Assembly (NCBI RefSeq): GCF_001483135.1
Contig: NZ_LNAL01000006.1
Coordinates: 1,228,218 to 1,292,217 of the forward strand
DNA from: Solirubrum puertoriconensis
Lineage (GTDB): Bacteria > Bacteroidota > Bacteroidia > Cytophagales > Hymenobacteraceae
DNA length: 64,000 nucleotides
Reading direction: 5' to 3'
Notes under the pieces: generated by a model
The model's database searches: none
What the model was told of the DNA's origin: nothing
The model's input: only the letters and a program-made list of their open reading frames with translations
Translations under genes and position numbers: made by a program
Shown here: one piece after another, positions 35,232-43,746 of the stretch
Layout: each line of letters opens with the position of its first letter
Position numbering within the stretch: position 1 is the first letter of the stretch

Positions 35232-36359
35232 TTAGAAGGCCGTTGTGAGGCCGAAGCTAATGGCCTGTGCTTTCGGGCCGCGGTTGTCTTTGAAAAGCTC
35301 GTTGAGGTTGTACTTGGCAAACAGGTTAAAGTTGCGAACCCCAAAAGTGCCGGTTACGCCGTACTGGAAATCCTGCAGGTTGTACGAGCCACGGTCTTTG
35401 TCCTTGTTGGTGCGGCCTTCTTCTTCGTACTTGATTTTGGTGTGCGAACCTAGGCGGTAGCCCACAAAACCGCCGCCGCCGATGCGGAACATTTCCTTGC
35501 CCTCGTCGTTGCGCAGCCGAACGGTAATGCCGGCGGGCAGGTTCAGGGTCGTCATGGCGAGTTTGCTTTTTTCGAAGCTGCGGCCCTGCGGATCGGCTAC
35601 GATGGTGGTGCGGTTGTCCACATCAATGGGGCGGCGGTTACCCTCGAACATGAAGTTGTTGAAGGCAATTTCAGGACCTAGGTGGAAATACAGCGGGTTG
35701 TTTTTGCCGAACCGGGCCCAGAACTGCCACTTAAGCGCAATGTAGCGGGAGCCCCAAGGGCGCAAGTCGAAATCCTCGCCCGCTGGTAAATTTTCGCGGT
35801 TGGTAAGGGCATTCAGCCCGATATCCACGCCAAAATCGGTACCGCTGATCTTCTGCTGCCGGGCTACGCGCTTGGCCTGCTGCACCGAGTCGGAGTTGGC
35901 CGAGCTACCTAGGCGAACCGATACGTGGTCTTCGCCGGGTCCGGTAGACTCCTCTATCGTTACGCCTAGCACGCGGCCCATGGTTACCTCCACGCGGTCG
36001 GTGCGGGGTTGCTGGCCGCGTACGGTTACGCGCACTTGCTCCGGGGCCGCTTTGCTACTGGGCTTGTCTTTGGCCGGGTAGAACTCCATTGTTACCTGGC
36101 CGTTGGCTGATTTAGTGCCTGCGCGTTCGGCTTGCGTAATGTAGCCGTCAAGCATTACCATCAGCGAGTCGAGTTTGTAGGCCCGTAGTTCGCGCAGCTG
36201 TTGCTTGTTGCGGGCGTAGATGGTCATGGATACTTGGTTGGGCAATTTCACCACAATGGTGTCGTCGGGGGTGGCTGCGCTGGGCAAGTTGCCGGCGTTG
36301 GCCACGGAGCTGGCCAGGAGCAGGCCAGAAAGAGCGGAGAGGAAAGCAACGGGTTTCAT
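35232..36359 (-). CDS. outer-membrane beta-barrel protein (PorT-like)
   Basis: 375 residues from the ATG at 36359 (a TTG lies three codons upstream). Signal peptide (1-22, ending SVANA). A periplasmic N-terminal part contains 'VVKLPNQVSMTIYARNKQQL' and a long Asp/Arg helix region; the C-terminal half (about 180-375) has alternating hydrophobic strands ending 'QAISFGLTTAF' with the terminal Phe of barrel proteins. It sits downstream of an anti-sigma and an ECF sigma gene on the same strand, so it may be their target or sensor output. Confidence 0.75.
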   Translation of the reverse strand: MKPVAFLSALSGLLLASSVANAGNLPSAATPDDTIVVKLPNQVSMTIYARNKQQLRELRAYKLDSLMVMLDGYITQAERAGTKSANGQVTMEFYPAKDKPSSKAAPEQVRVTVRGQQPRTDRVEVTMGRVLGVTIEESTGPGEDHVSVRLGSSANSDSVQQAKRVARQQKISGTDFGVDIGLNALTNRENLPAGEDFDLRPWGSRYIALKWQFWARFGKNNPLYFHLGPEIAFNNFMFEGNRRPIDVDNRTTIVADPQGRSFEKSKLAMTTLNLPAGITVRLRNDEGKEMFRIGGGGFVGYRLGSHTKIKYEEEGRTNKDKDRGSYNLQDFQYGVTGTFGVRNFNLFAKYNLNELFKDNRGPKAQAISFGLTTAF

Positions 36360-36422
36360 AACAAGCAAGAGCGAAGAGTCTGGGGAGAAGAGGAGGGGCG
36401 AAAGTCGCCGGCGTGGCGAGGC

Positions 36423-37313
36423 TTACAGCGCAATAGTTTTGGTGAGGGTGCGGTTGCCCACGTGGGCTTGCAGCGTGAGGGCAGGGTTGGCGGGCAGGCC
36501 TACTTCGGTTAGGTCGGGCTTTTCGCCGCGGGCGATTTTGCTGACCTGCTTAATTACTCCGAATACCGTGGGCCGCGTCCGGCCACGAGGAGCAGTTTCG
36601 GCAGCTGCCACTGCCAGGGTAGTAGCCTGTTGGCGCACTTCAACTTCAATGGGTCCCGTAACGGGGGCGTTGGCAGCTGCTACTGCCGGGCTGCTGCTTG
36701 CCGGCGTTAAGGATTGTGTAGTGAGTGCGGGCGCCGGTGCCGGGGTTGGAATGGCGGCAACGGCTTGGGTTTCGGCAGGTTCAGCGTGCTTCCAATCCTG
36801 AGTGGCAGCTTGCCGCTGGGGCGCAGTTGCGCGGCGGGTGCTGGCCAGCATTTGGTTGTTGGCACGGGCGGTGCGCTGTTTTGCTTGCGGCTCGGAGGCA
36901 GCGGGTGCAGTCGTTTCGGCCGAAGCTCCGGATGCTTCGGTGTTGGCGGCCACAGCCGGTGCTTGCGATGCCGTGCCTAGGCTGGTTTCGGTACCAGGGC
37001 CAACCGGGGCGGGCGCAGCAGGCGTTTGGGTAATCGTATTTGGGGCAGGAGTAACCGTGTTTGAGGCCAGCGGAGCGCTGGCCGAGCTGCCTTGTTGCGG
37101 CAGGCCGCCGTTGCGCCACATCAGGAAGCCACCGCCAGCCACAAGCAGTAGGGTAATGGCCGCCGCTACAGCGTACATCCAGAAGCCGCCGCGGCGTTTT
37201 TCTTCTTGCGGCTCGAGCTGCTCCTGCAAATCGTACCACAAGTTGGCTGGGGGCGGCGTAGCGTGCTGCTCTAGCTTATCGCGGAACAGCTTATCAATAT
37301 CTTCCGGTCGCAT
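36423..37313 (-). CDS. anti-sigma-factor-like membrane protein
   Basis: 296 residues. N-terminal cytoplasmic helices ('IDKLFRDKLEQHATPPPANL', about 6-25), one membrane helix ('WMYAVAAAITLLLVAGGGFL', about 45-64), then a long Ala/Pro/Thr-rich periplasmic stretch (70-250) and a conserved-looking C-terminal block ('FGVIKQVSKIARGEKPDL'). It overlaps the ECF sigma gene by 20 bases, the classical sigma/anti-sigma pair. No zinc (ZAS) motif is seen, as usual for Bacteroidota anti-sigmas of this layout. Confidence 0.8.
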   Translation of the reverse strand: MRPEDIDKLFRDKLEQHATPPPANLWYDLQEQLEPQEEKRRGGFWMYAVAAAITLLLVAGGGFLMWRNGGLPQQGSSASAPLASNTVTPAPNTITQTPAAPAPVGPGTETSLGTASQAPAVAANTEASGASAETTAPAASEPQAKQRTARANNQMLASTRRATAPQRQAATQDWKHAEPAETQAVAAIPTPAPAPALTTQSLTPASSSPAVAAANAPVTGPIEVEVRQQATTLAVAAAETAPRGRTRPTVFGVIKQVSKIARGEKPDLTEVGLPANPALTLQAHVGNRTLTKTIAL

Positions 37314-37869
37314 AATATTCTTTCGGTGAGGAGGTGGATGACGAAGCCGAGGCGGCTCCGAGGCGGCGCTGCAGCATTGCCCGCGCCTTGCTTAGCTGCG
37401 ATTTGCTGGTGCCCTCCGAAATGCCCATCAGCTCGGCAATTTCGGGGTGGGTGTAGCCCTCGATGGCGTACAGGTTGAACACCGTGCGGTAGCCAGCAGG
37501 CAGTTCATTGAGCAGTTGCATCAGGTCGGCGGCGGCCATGTCGCTGTCGGCAGTGGCAGCGGTAGCCGGTACGTCGGTTACCATGTCGTCGATGGCCAGG
37601 TGCAGGGGCTCCTTGCGGCGGAGCTGACCTAGGGCCTCGTTCACCATGATGCGGCGTATCCAACCTTCAAACGAACCTTCGTGCCGGTACTGATCCAAGG
37701 CTTTGAACACCTTCACGAAGCCGGTAAGCATGGCTTCTTCGGCATCGGCACGCTGGCGCAGGTAACGCAAGCACACCGTCAGCATTAGTCCGGCAAACTT
37801 CTCGTAGAGAAGCTTCTGCGCCCGGACGCTGCCTTGCCGACAAGCACTTATGAGTTCAACTTCGTTCAC
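37294..37869 (-). CDS. ECF RNA polymerase sigma-70 factor
   Basis: 191 residues. Region 2 ('YEKFAGLMLTVCLRYLRQRA', about 22-41, then 'EEAMLTGFVKVFKALDQYRH' and 'FEGWIRRIMVNEALGQLRR'), a short linker, and region 4 ('ELPAGYRTVFNLYAIEGYTH', 'EIAELMGISEGTSKSQLSKA', about 121-161). GTG start. The 3' end overlaps the anti-sigma gene, so the pair is translationally coupled. It likely directs an envelope-stress or nutrient regulon; its own promoter motif cannot be seen. Confidence 0.95.
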   Translation of the reverse strand: MNEVELISACRQGSVRAQKLLYEKFAGLMLTVCLRYLRQRADAEEAMLTGFVKVFKALDQYRHEGSFEGWIRRIMVNEALGQLRRKEPLHLAIDDMVTDVPATAATADSDMAAADLMQLLNELPAGYRTVFNLYAIEGYTHPEIAELMGISEGTSKSQLSKARAMLQRRLGAASASSSTSSPKEYYATGRY

Positions 37870-38049
37870 AGCTCAGAAAGGTAGTAGTAGGGCAGTAGCG
37901 TTGTCGTTTGGTGGTAAGATGGAAGGCAGGCAACGGCCGTTGCCTGAGGTATAGAAAAAAGTTGCAAGCGAAATATTTGTTCGGGTTAATCGGCTGTGCA
38001 TCAATAAGAAAAAGTGTTTGATGCGTAACTGACTTCCTAGGTGAAAACA

Positions 38050-38085
38050 AGAAGCCCCGGCAACCTGCAGGTTGCCGGGGCTTCT
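38050..38085 (-). terminator. terminator of the CoA-binding protein gene
   Basis: Perfect 16-bp stem with a TGCA loop, reverse-strand side followed by TTGTTTTC. It lies just after the gene that ends at 38101. Confidence 0.85.
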
Positions 38086-38100
38086 CAGATGCGGTTGCGC

Positions 38101-38466
38101 TTAGTAGTTTCCTACCGAAAGCATGACCAAGGTGCAGGCTTCGAGTGTTTGGATGCCTTGGGCCTGCGCTTTCTTCTCCAGCTCGTAATTTTCAGTGCCA
38201 GGGTTGAAGATGATGCGCTTGGGCTTCAGGCCCAGAATGTAATCTTGCCAGGCGGGTTGGTTTTGGGGGCCGACGTACAGCGTAACGGTATCAACTCCAT
38301 CAAGCTCGGGCTTGTCGGTGTGAATGTCGAGGCCGCCTACCTGGCCTTTACGAATGCCTACGGGCACGACTTCGTGGCCATAGCTTTTGAGGCGGTTTAC
38401 GGCTTGGTATGAATAACGCGAAGGATTGTCCGAGGCGCCGATTACAACGGTTTTCTTGCTAGGCAT
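38101..38466 (-). CDS. CoA-binding domain protein (YccU-like)
   Basis: 121 residues forming a single Rossmann fold: 'KTVVIGASDNPSRYSYQAVN' (about 5-24), 'VVPVGIRKGQVGGLDI', and 'RIIFNPGTENYELEKKAQAQ'. It belongs to the CoA_binding_2 group, also found in succinyl-CoA synthetase alpha. Cytoplasmic; physiological role unknown. The 154 bases to the next gene hold no feature I can support. Confidence 0.9.
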   Translation of the reverse strand: MPSKKTVVIGASDNPSRYSYQAVNRLKSYGHEVVPVGIRKGQVGGLDIHTDKPELDGVDTVTLYVGPQNQPAWQDYILGLKPKRIIFNPGTENYELEKKAQAQGIQTLEACTLVMLSVGNY

Positions 38467-38620
38467 TTCGAAAGAGGAAATGGTACCGGTGTTATTCTAC
38501 GCAATGTTGAGCAAGCGGGTCGTGCCGCACTGCATTTCGGAGTAAGGAAGCGGTTTTGGTTGCTTAACGCACCAGTGGGCACTGCCGACGAGGCATACAA
38601 CAACTTTTATCGGCCCGAGC

Positions 38621-40186
38621 CTACAACGTAGCCAGCACCGCCTCCGCGCACCGCTCCCCATCCATGGCTGCCGACACAATGCCGCCCGCAAAACCAGCAC
38701 CCTCGCCGCACGGAAACAGCCCGCGCACCTCGGGGTGCTCCAGCGTTTCAGGCAACCTAGGGATGCGCACCGGTGCCGAGGTCCGGCTTTCAACGCCTAC
38801 AATTTGGGCGTCGTTGGTGGTGTAACCCGGTATTTTCCGGCCAAACGCCCGAAAGCCCTGCCTCAGACGGTCGGCTAGCACCGCACCGAGTACTTCATCC
38901 ATCGGCACCGATACCAAGCCGGGCTGGTAAGAGGTTTCGAGCAAGGTGCGCGAAGTTCGCTTCTGCACAAAGTCGCCTAAGAGTTGCGCAGGTGCCAACT
39001 GGGTGTTTCCGGCGAGCTGGCAAGCCCGTTGTTCAATTTCCTGCTGAAAGCGTAGCCCGGCCATCACGCCGTAGCGCTTCAGGTTCATGTCTTCGGGCTC
39101 GATGGCCACCACAATGCCCGAGTTGGCAAAGCGCGAATCGCGGCGGCTGGGGCTCATGCCATTTACCACCACTTCGCCCTGGGCCGTGGCTGCCGGTACG
39201 ATAAAGCCGCCCGGGCACATGCAAAACGAAAACACACCGCGCTGGCCGCCGGGGCCATCGGTTTGTTGCACCAACGAGTAGGAAGCCGCTGGCAGCTGGC
39301 CGCGGTCGGCGCGGTGGTACTGCGCCTGGTCGATGAGGACCTGTGGGTGCTCCACGCGCACACCTAGGGCAAAAGGCTTGGCCTCGATACGCACCTGGCG
39401 GCGCAGCAGCAGTTCGTAAATGTCGCGGGCCGAGTGGCCAGTAGCCAGAATCACGGCGTCGCCGATGATTTCTTCGCCAGCATGGGTTACAACGCCCCGG
39501 ATGCGGTTCTGCTGCAGGATAAGATCATCAACGCGCGTTTCGAAGCGTACTTCGCCGCCGTGGTCGAGCACGGTTTGGCGCAGAGCCTGCACCACGTAGG
39601 GCAACTTGTTGGTGCCGATGTGCGGGTGCGCATCCACTAAAATTTCGGGCGTGGCGCCGTGCTGCACCAGCAGGCGCAGAATGCGCTGCACGTCGCCACG
39701 CTTTTTGGAGCGGGTGTAGAGCTTGCCGTCGGAATAAGTGCCCGCGCCGCCTTCGCCGAAACAGTAGTTCGAATCGGGATTCACGACGTGCTCTTTGTTG
39801 AGGGCTGCCAGGTCGCGGCGGCGGGTGCGCACATCCTTGCCGCGCTCCAGCACAATTGGCTTCAGGCCTAACTCGATGCAGCGCAAAGCCGCAAACAGGC
39901 CAGCTGGCCCAGCGCCTACCACTACCACGCGTTTGGTGCTGTGCGCCACGTTCTGGTATTGCACCCAAGGGCCAAATAGCTCGCGGGGCGGTGGCGTTTG
40001 GTACACATCGGCCCGGAGGCGGACGCCCACATTGCGGCCGCGGGCATCGATGGAGCGGCGCAGCAGGTGTACAAAATCGGCTTCGCCGGGCTTCAGGCCT
40101 GCGGCTTCAAGGAGGGCCCGGTAGCGGGCAAGTTCGTCGTACGCCTCGGCGGGCGACAACACAATTTCAACTTCGCGTTTCTGCAT
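38621..40186 (-). CDS. NAD(P)/FAD-dependent oxidoreductase (COG2509-like)
   Basis: 521 residues. After an N-terminal domain (1-80, 'RSIDARGRNVGVRLRADVY') comes the dinucleotide-binding 'VVVVGAGPAGLFAALRCIEL' (about 87-106), 'FGEGGAGTYSDGKLYTRSK', and 'VILATGHSARDIYELLLRR'. The C-terminal FAD segment is 'VRGLFPCGEGAGFAGGIVSA'. A 'RGVFSFCMCPGGFIVPA' motif near residue 340 with two close Cys is typical of this uncharacterised group of predicted FAD-dependent dehydrogenases. Soluble, no signal peptide. A -7 box lies about 52 bases upstream. Confidence 0.9.
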   Translation of the reverse strand: MQKREVEIVLSPAEAYDELARYRALLEAAGLKPGEADFVHLLRRSIDARGRNVGVRLRADVYQTPPPRELFGPWVQYQNVAHSTKRVVVVGAGPAGLFAALRCIELGLKPIVLERGKDVRTRRRDLAALNKEHVVNPDSNYCFGEGGAGTYSDGKLYTRSKKRGDVQRILRLLVQHGATPEILVDAHPHIGTNKLPYVVQALRQTVLDHGGEVRFETRVDDLILQQNRIRGVVTHAGEEIIGDAVILATGHSARDIYELLLRRQVRIEAKPFALGVRVEHPQVLIDQAQYHRADRGQLPAASYSLVQQTDGPGGQRGVFSFCMCPGGFIVPAATAQGEVVVNGMSPSRRDSRFANSGIVVAIEPEDMNLKRYGVMAGLRFQQEIEQRACQLAGNTQLAPAQLLGDFVQKRTSRTLLETSYQPGLVSVPMDEVLGAVLADRLRQGFRAFGRKIPGYTTNDAQIVGVESRTSAPVRIPRLPETLEHPEVRGLFPCGEGAGFAGGIVSAAMDGERCAEAVLATL

Positions 40187-40237
40187 GAAAGGCGGCGGAA
40201 GGGAGTTAGGCCTTCAGGCCGGTAAGGGTTCAGACAG

Positions 40238-40245
40238 CAAAAGTA
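40238..40245 (-). promoter_or_regulatory. -7 element of the FAD oxidoreductase gene
   Basis: Reverse-strand TACTTTTG, exact TAnnTTTG match, 52 bases before the ATG. Confidence 0.55.
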
Positions 40246-40401
40246 AGGCGGGTGTTCCGAATGGTATTGCGTGCCAGTGCAAGTATTCTGTGGCGCCGGT
40301 AAAGCTTGGCTAACCATTCGAAGCCCGGCCTGCTTACTAAACAGTAGGTACCCCCTAGGTCGTTAGCGTTGCTGTTGTAATCAGCAACCTCATCAAACAC
40401 C

Positions 40402-41034
40402 ATGAAGACCATAGCTCTATTTGGCGCCTCCGGCAAAACCGGCCGACAGTTTCTTGAACAAGCCCTAGCCGCTGGATACCGCCTGAAAGCACTCGTGCGC
40501 GACCCCGCAAAACTGCCCTTGCAGCACGCCAACCTCGAGGTAATAACCGGTGATGTGCTGAACGCTACCGATGTGGAGCGCACCGTGGCTGGCTCCGATG
40601 TGGTGGTGAGCTTGTTTGGCCACGTAAAAGGCTCGCCCGAATGGCTGCAAACCGACGGCACCCGCAACATTGTGCAGGCCATGCAGCAGCAGGGCGTGCG
40701 TAAAATCATCAGCCTTTCGGGTGGGGGCTTGCCCTATCAACAAGACAAACCCAAGCTGCCCGATTACCTCATTCGCGGCATTATGAAACTGGTGGTGCCC
40801 AAGGTGCTGAACGACGCCATCCGGCACGCCGAGCTACTGCAAGCCAGCGGCCTCGACTGGATTATCGTGCGCGGACCTAGGCTTACCGACGAACCCCGGC
40901 GCGGGCAGTACCGCGTAGGCTGGGTGGGCGTAAATGCCAGCACCAAAGTTGGCCGCGCCGATTTGGCCGCCTTCATCCTGCAACAGGTTGAGGACAATGC
41001 GTTTGTCGGCAAAATGCCTTTTGTGAGCTATTAA
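40402..41034 (+). CDS. NAD(P)-binding SDR-like protein (NmrA/YwnB type)
   Basis: 210 residues. 'KTIALFGASGKTGRQFLEQA' (about 2-21) is the atypical-SDR glycine motif, followed by 'LKALVRDPAKLPL', 'GDVLNATDVERTVAGSDVVV', 'KIISLSGGGLP' and 'WIIVRGPRLTDEP'. Catalytic Tyr-x-x-x-Lys is absent, as in the NmrA/biliverdin-reductase-B-like group. Probably a flavin reductase or redox sensor; substrate unknown. It stands alone, closed by a hairpin. Confidence 0.9.
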   Translation: MKTIALFGASGKTGRQFLEQALAAGYRLKALVRDPAKLPLQHANLEVITGDVLNATDVERTVAGSDVVVSLFGHVKGSPEWLQTDGTRNIVQAMQQQGVRKIISLSGGGLPYQQDKPKLPDYLIRGIMKLVVPKVLNDAIRHAELLQASGLDWIIVRGPRLTDEPRRGQYRVGWVGVNASTKVGRADLAAFILQQVEDNAFVGKMPFVSY

Positions 41035-41046
41035 AACCTAAAAAAA

Positions 41047-41080
41047 GGCGGGCGACTCGCTCTCTCGCGAATCGCCCGCC
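41047..41080. terminator. terminator hairpin between convergent genes
   Basis: 14-bp stem with one mismatch, TCTC loop, A-rich 5' flank (serves the reverse gene) and 6 bp before it the forward stop. Confidence 0.75.
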
Positions 41081-41106
41081 GGTGGTATCTAGGCTGCTCG
41101 GAGCAC

Positions 41107-42972
41107 TTATTTGTTGGCGGTGCGCACCATATCGAAAGTGCCGTTGGTAACCTGCACCGACACAGTGGTGCTCCGCGGCCCCGTGCCAATACGTTTGTAG
41201 AATCGGCCCGAGAAGGTGCCCTGAATGCGGCCGCCCACTGCATCGTAGCGGCTGAACGTTACGGTTGCATCGGCGGGGTTAGCTACCTCGTAGTAAATAG
41301 CCGGCGAGCTGCCGCTGTTCAGGTTGAAGGCAACCGAGCCCATCTTGATCGGGAAAGTACCTAGGCCGGGCTGCGCTGCTACGTTGAGTGTGCTGGTTAC
41401 GTAGCCTTGGCGGGTAGAGCGGCCCATCAGCAGCGTAGTTACGGCCCCGGTAGGGAAGTTTGGCTCGAAGAAGGCTTGCGGCGTGTCGTAGTACTGCGGC
41501 TCGTCGCGTAGCTCTACGCGCTCGTTGTTGTGCCCGTCGCCATCAATGGTAAAAGCCATGGTAACGCCTGCCTGCGTGTTGCCGCAAGTGTTAAAGGAGC
41601 CGAGCTCGAGGGTGCGGTTGCCGCTGGGCGTAGTAATACGCCGGGTAACGGATGGCGCACCGTCGGCAGTAATCGTAAGAGTAGCCGCTTGGCCGGGCAG
41701 GCACCAGGTGCGGAGGCTGCCGTTGCTTACGTTGGCTACGTACACGCCGCCATTATCGAAAGCCAGCGTGGCTACACCGTTGGGCTTGGAGCTATTGCAG
41801 CCGGTTACTTCGGCGTGTAGCAAGCCGCCTTCGGGCATTTGTAGCTGGCCTAGGTCGAGGGTTTGGCCAGCGGTGAGGTTGCCTAGGCTTAGCCGGTTCA
41901 GGCTGCCAACTCCGCCGTTGTCGGCTGGGTCGGCCCACACGTCGTCGGGGCCACCGCTATAGTTGCCGACTGGTACCGGCACTACCATTTGGCGGCCGGC
42001 TGCGGGCATCAGTACTTGCCCTAAGCGCCGCACCCGGATCAGGGGCCACATTACCTCGCCGCCAAAGTCGGCAAGGCCGGATGACTTCACGCTGAACTTT
42101 ACGAAAGCTGTGCGGTCGGCTTGGTCGGCGTTCCAAGCCGAGAAGTGTTTCACTGAGCCCACATACTCCGAGCCGCTGCGGGTAGCCGCGCCTTCTTCTT
42201 CCCACAAGCCAGTCTCCGTATCGAAGTGCCACAGCGGGATGGTGCTGCCGGCAGCGCTGCTTTGGCTTGCCACAATGGGGAAGTGAAGGGTGGCAGTTTT
42301 GCCGTTGGCAACCTGCAATGCTTGGCCGCTGGTGGCATACAGTTCTACCTGCATGGCGCCAAACGTGGTAAGCGTTACCCGTTCGCCAGCGGTGTTTTCG
42401 GCCTGAAAGTCGTTGCCCGGCATAAGTTGGGCCAGTCGGCGGCTTTCGGGTGATATATACCGCACGTAGGCATTTACAGCACCACTGTAGCTGCCACTGC
42501 TGGTATTGAGGCCATTGGCAGGCAGCTCAATGCTGGCGCCGCCGGGCAGTTGCAAGGTGCCTCCAGCAGCGGCCGAAGCCAGCGTGAGCGGCTGGCCCAT
42601 TTCGGTGAGCATTACGCGCACGCCGGTGCTTTTATCATTCGGAACCACCCCCACAGCCGCCTCGAAGTAGCCGGCTTTGCGCACGTGCACTACGCACCGG
42701 TCCGACGATACCACGGCCTCGCGGAAGGCAAATGTGCCTGCCGGCCCGGTTGTAACGGTGTTCCCACTTACCTCTACAATGGCTCCTTGCAGCGGCTGGT
42801 CTTGCTCATCGAGCACTACCCCGAATACGTCGGTTGTAATTGGGATGCTTTCAATGGGGTTGTTGGGGTCTGGCTTTTTACTGACGGGTTGCTTTTCGCA
42901 ACTGGTGGCGCCTACTAATACCGAGGCAAACAGGGCAGCCCGCAGTACGGGGGCTAGGAGAGAAGTTTTCAT
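41107..42972 (-). CDS. surface lipoprotein with carboxypeptidase-regulatory-like domain
   Basis: 621 residues from the ATG at 42972. Lipobox VGATSC (Cys25). A CarboxypepD_reg-like beta sandwich follows (about 50-130: 'FGVVLDEQDQPLQGAIVEVS', 'GTFAFREAVV', 'VHVRKAGYFEA'), then repeated beta-rich modules ('GTLQLPGGASIELPANGL', 'KHFSAWNADQAD'). Reads as an outer-membrane or surface-exposed lipoprotein without an enzyme motif. The earlier start (43062) would lack a signal, so it is rejected. A good TTG-N20-TAGCTTTG promoter lies upstream. Confidence 0.85.
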   Translation of the reverse strand: MKTSLLAPVLRAALFASVLVGATSCEKQPVSKKPDPNNPIESIPITTDVFGVVLDEQDQPLQGAIVEVSGNTVTTGPAGTFAFREAVVSSDRCVVHVRKAGYFEAAVGVVPNDKSTGVRVMLTEMGQPLTLASAAAGGTLQLPGGASIELPANGLNTSSGSYSGAVNAYVRYISPESRRLAQLMPGNDFQAENTAGERVTLTTFGAMQVELYATSGQALQVANGKTATLHFPIVASQSSAAGSTIPLWHFDTETGLWEEEGAATRSGSEYVGSVKHFSAWNADQADRTAFVKFSVKSSGLADFGGEVMWPLIRVRRLGQVLMPAAGRQMVVPVPVGNYSGGPDDVWADPADNGGVGSLNRLSLGNLTAGQTLDLGQLQMPEGGLLHAEVTGCNSSKPNGVATLAFDNGGVYVANVSNGSLRTWCLPGQAATLTITADGAPSVTRRITTPSGNRTLELGSFNTCGNTQAGVTMAFTIDGDGHNNERVELRDEPQYYDTPQAFFEPNFPTGAVTTLLMGRSTRQGYVTSTLNVAAQPGLGTFPIKMGSVAFNLNSGSSPAIYYEVANPADATVTFSRYDAVGGRIQGTFSGRFYKRIGTGPRSTTVSVQVTNGTFDMVRTANK

Positions 42973-43025
42973 AGCGAATAGGGGGCAGGGGATACTGGCT
43001 GCGAGTGCCCAGCCAGCGAATGGCA

Positions 43026-43056
43026 CAAAGCTACCCGAGTCATAAGCTCCTCCCAA
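43026..43056 (-). promoter_or_regulatory. promoter of the surface lipoprotein gene
   Basis: Reverse strand: -33 TTG (complement of 43054-43056), 20-base spacer, -7 TAGCTTTG (43026-43033), 54 bases before the ATG. Confidence 0.7.
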
Positions 43057-43134
43057 TCGCATGTAAATGTGGGCTGCGGCCCTTGCAGGGCGTTGCTATT
43101 TGCTTACCGGCTCAGCTGTGGCAAGCCACTAAAA

Positions 43135-43173
43135 AGCCGGGCGGCGAAGCTGTGGAAGCTTCGCCGCCCGGCT
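43135..43173. terminator. terminator hairpin
   Basis: Perfect 17-bp GC-rich stem, 5-base loop; on the reverse strand followed by T5. It closes the reverse gene ending at 43195. Confidence 0.85.
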
Positions 43174-43194
43174 GATGTATTCCTGAAAATGTGA

Positions 43195-43668
43195 CTAGGC
43201 GTTGCGGGGTGCCTGTTTTTTGGCTTTGTAGTACAACGACAAACGGTCGTAGTACTTATTGGCGCCTTGGTTGCGTGAGTCGAGGCGCTGAGCCATCATA
43301 AAGTAGCGGTGGGCACCGGCAGCATCGCCTTTCTCGCTCAGGCAGGCGCTAAATCCGTAGTACACGTTGCAGTTCGTGGAGTCGAGCAACCAGGCTTGGT
43401 TGAAGCGCTTAACCGAGGTGGAGAAGTTGTTGTCGTAGAAGTAGCTCCAGCCCTGGGCCACGCAGCTCTCCGAGGCCGCGCGGCGGTCGTTGTGGTACTG
43501 GCGCAGGGCCGAGGCAATAAACTCCTGATCGAGCTGGCGCAGGGCCTTGCTTTTTACAATGCCACCGTACCTAGGAAGCGTGTTGATGCCCTCTTTGGCT
43601 TGGCCCATTGCGGGCGCACTCAGCAGCGCAATGCTTGCAAATAGCAAAGGATAACCCAGACGCTTCAT
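43195..43668 (-). CDS. secreted TPR-like protein
   Basis: 157 residues from the ATG at 43668. Signal peptide (1-23). The mature part has tetratricopeptide-like helices: 'ASESCVAQGWSYFYDNNFST' (about 64-83), 'SVKRFNQAWLLDSTNCNVYY' and 'GDAAGAHRYFMMAQRLD', with a basic C-terminus. Likely a periplasmic helper with unknown partner. No conserved neighbour to suggest a role. Confidence 0.7.
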   Translation of the reverse strand: MKRLGYPLLFASIALLSAPAMGQAKEGINTLPRYGGIVKSKALRQLDQEFIASALRQYHNDRRAASESCVAQGWSYFYDNNFSTSVKRFNQAWLLDSTNCNVYYGFSACLSEKGDAAGAHRYFMMAQRLDSRNQGANKYYDRLSLYYKAKKQAPRNA

Positions 43669-43699
43669 AGCCACGAGATTAGCAGGTGCCTAAAACAAT

Positions 43700-43738
43700 C
43701 GACCCAACCCGCCAAATATAACGAAGCAGGTTGGGTCG
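43700..43738 (-). terminator. kynA terminator-like hairpin
   Basis: 10-bp perfect stem (CGACCCAACC and complement) with a 19-base AT-rich loop, just after the reverse gene ends at 43747. Confidence 0.6.
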
Positions 43739-43746
43739 TTGGTACT

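Noticed and set aside
39760..39775. GTTCGAATC-like string resembling a tRNA T-arm
   Set aside because: It lies inside the FAD oxidoreductase gene and no cloverleaf can be formed around it. No tRNA was found elsewhere.
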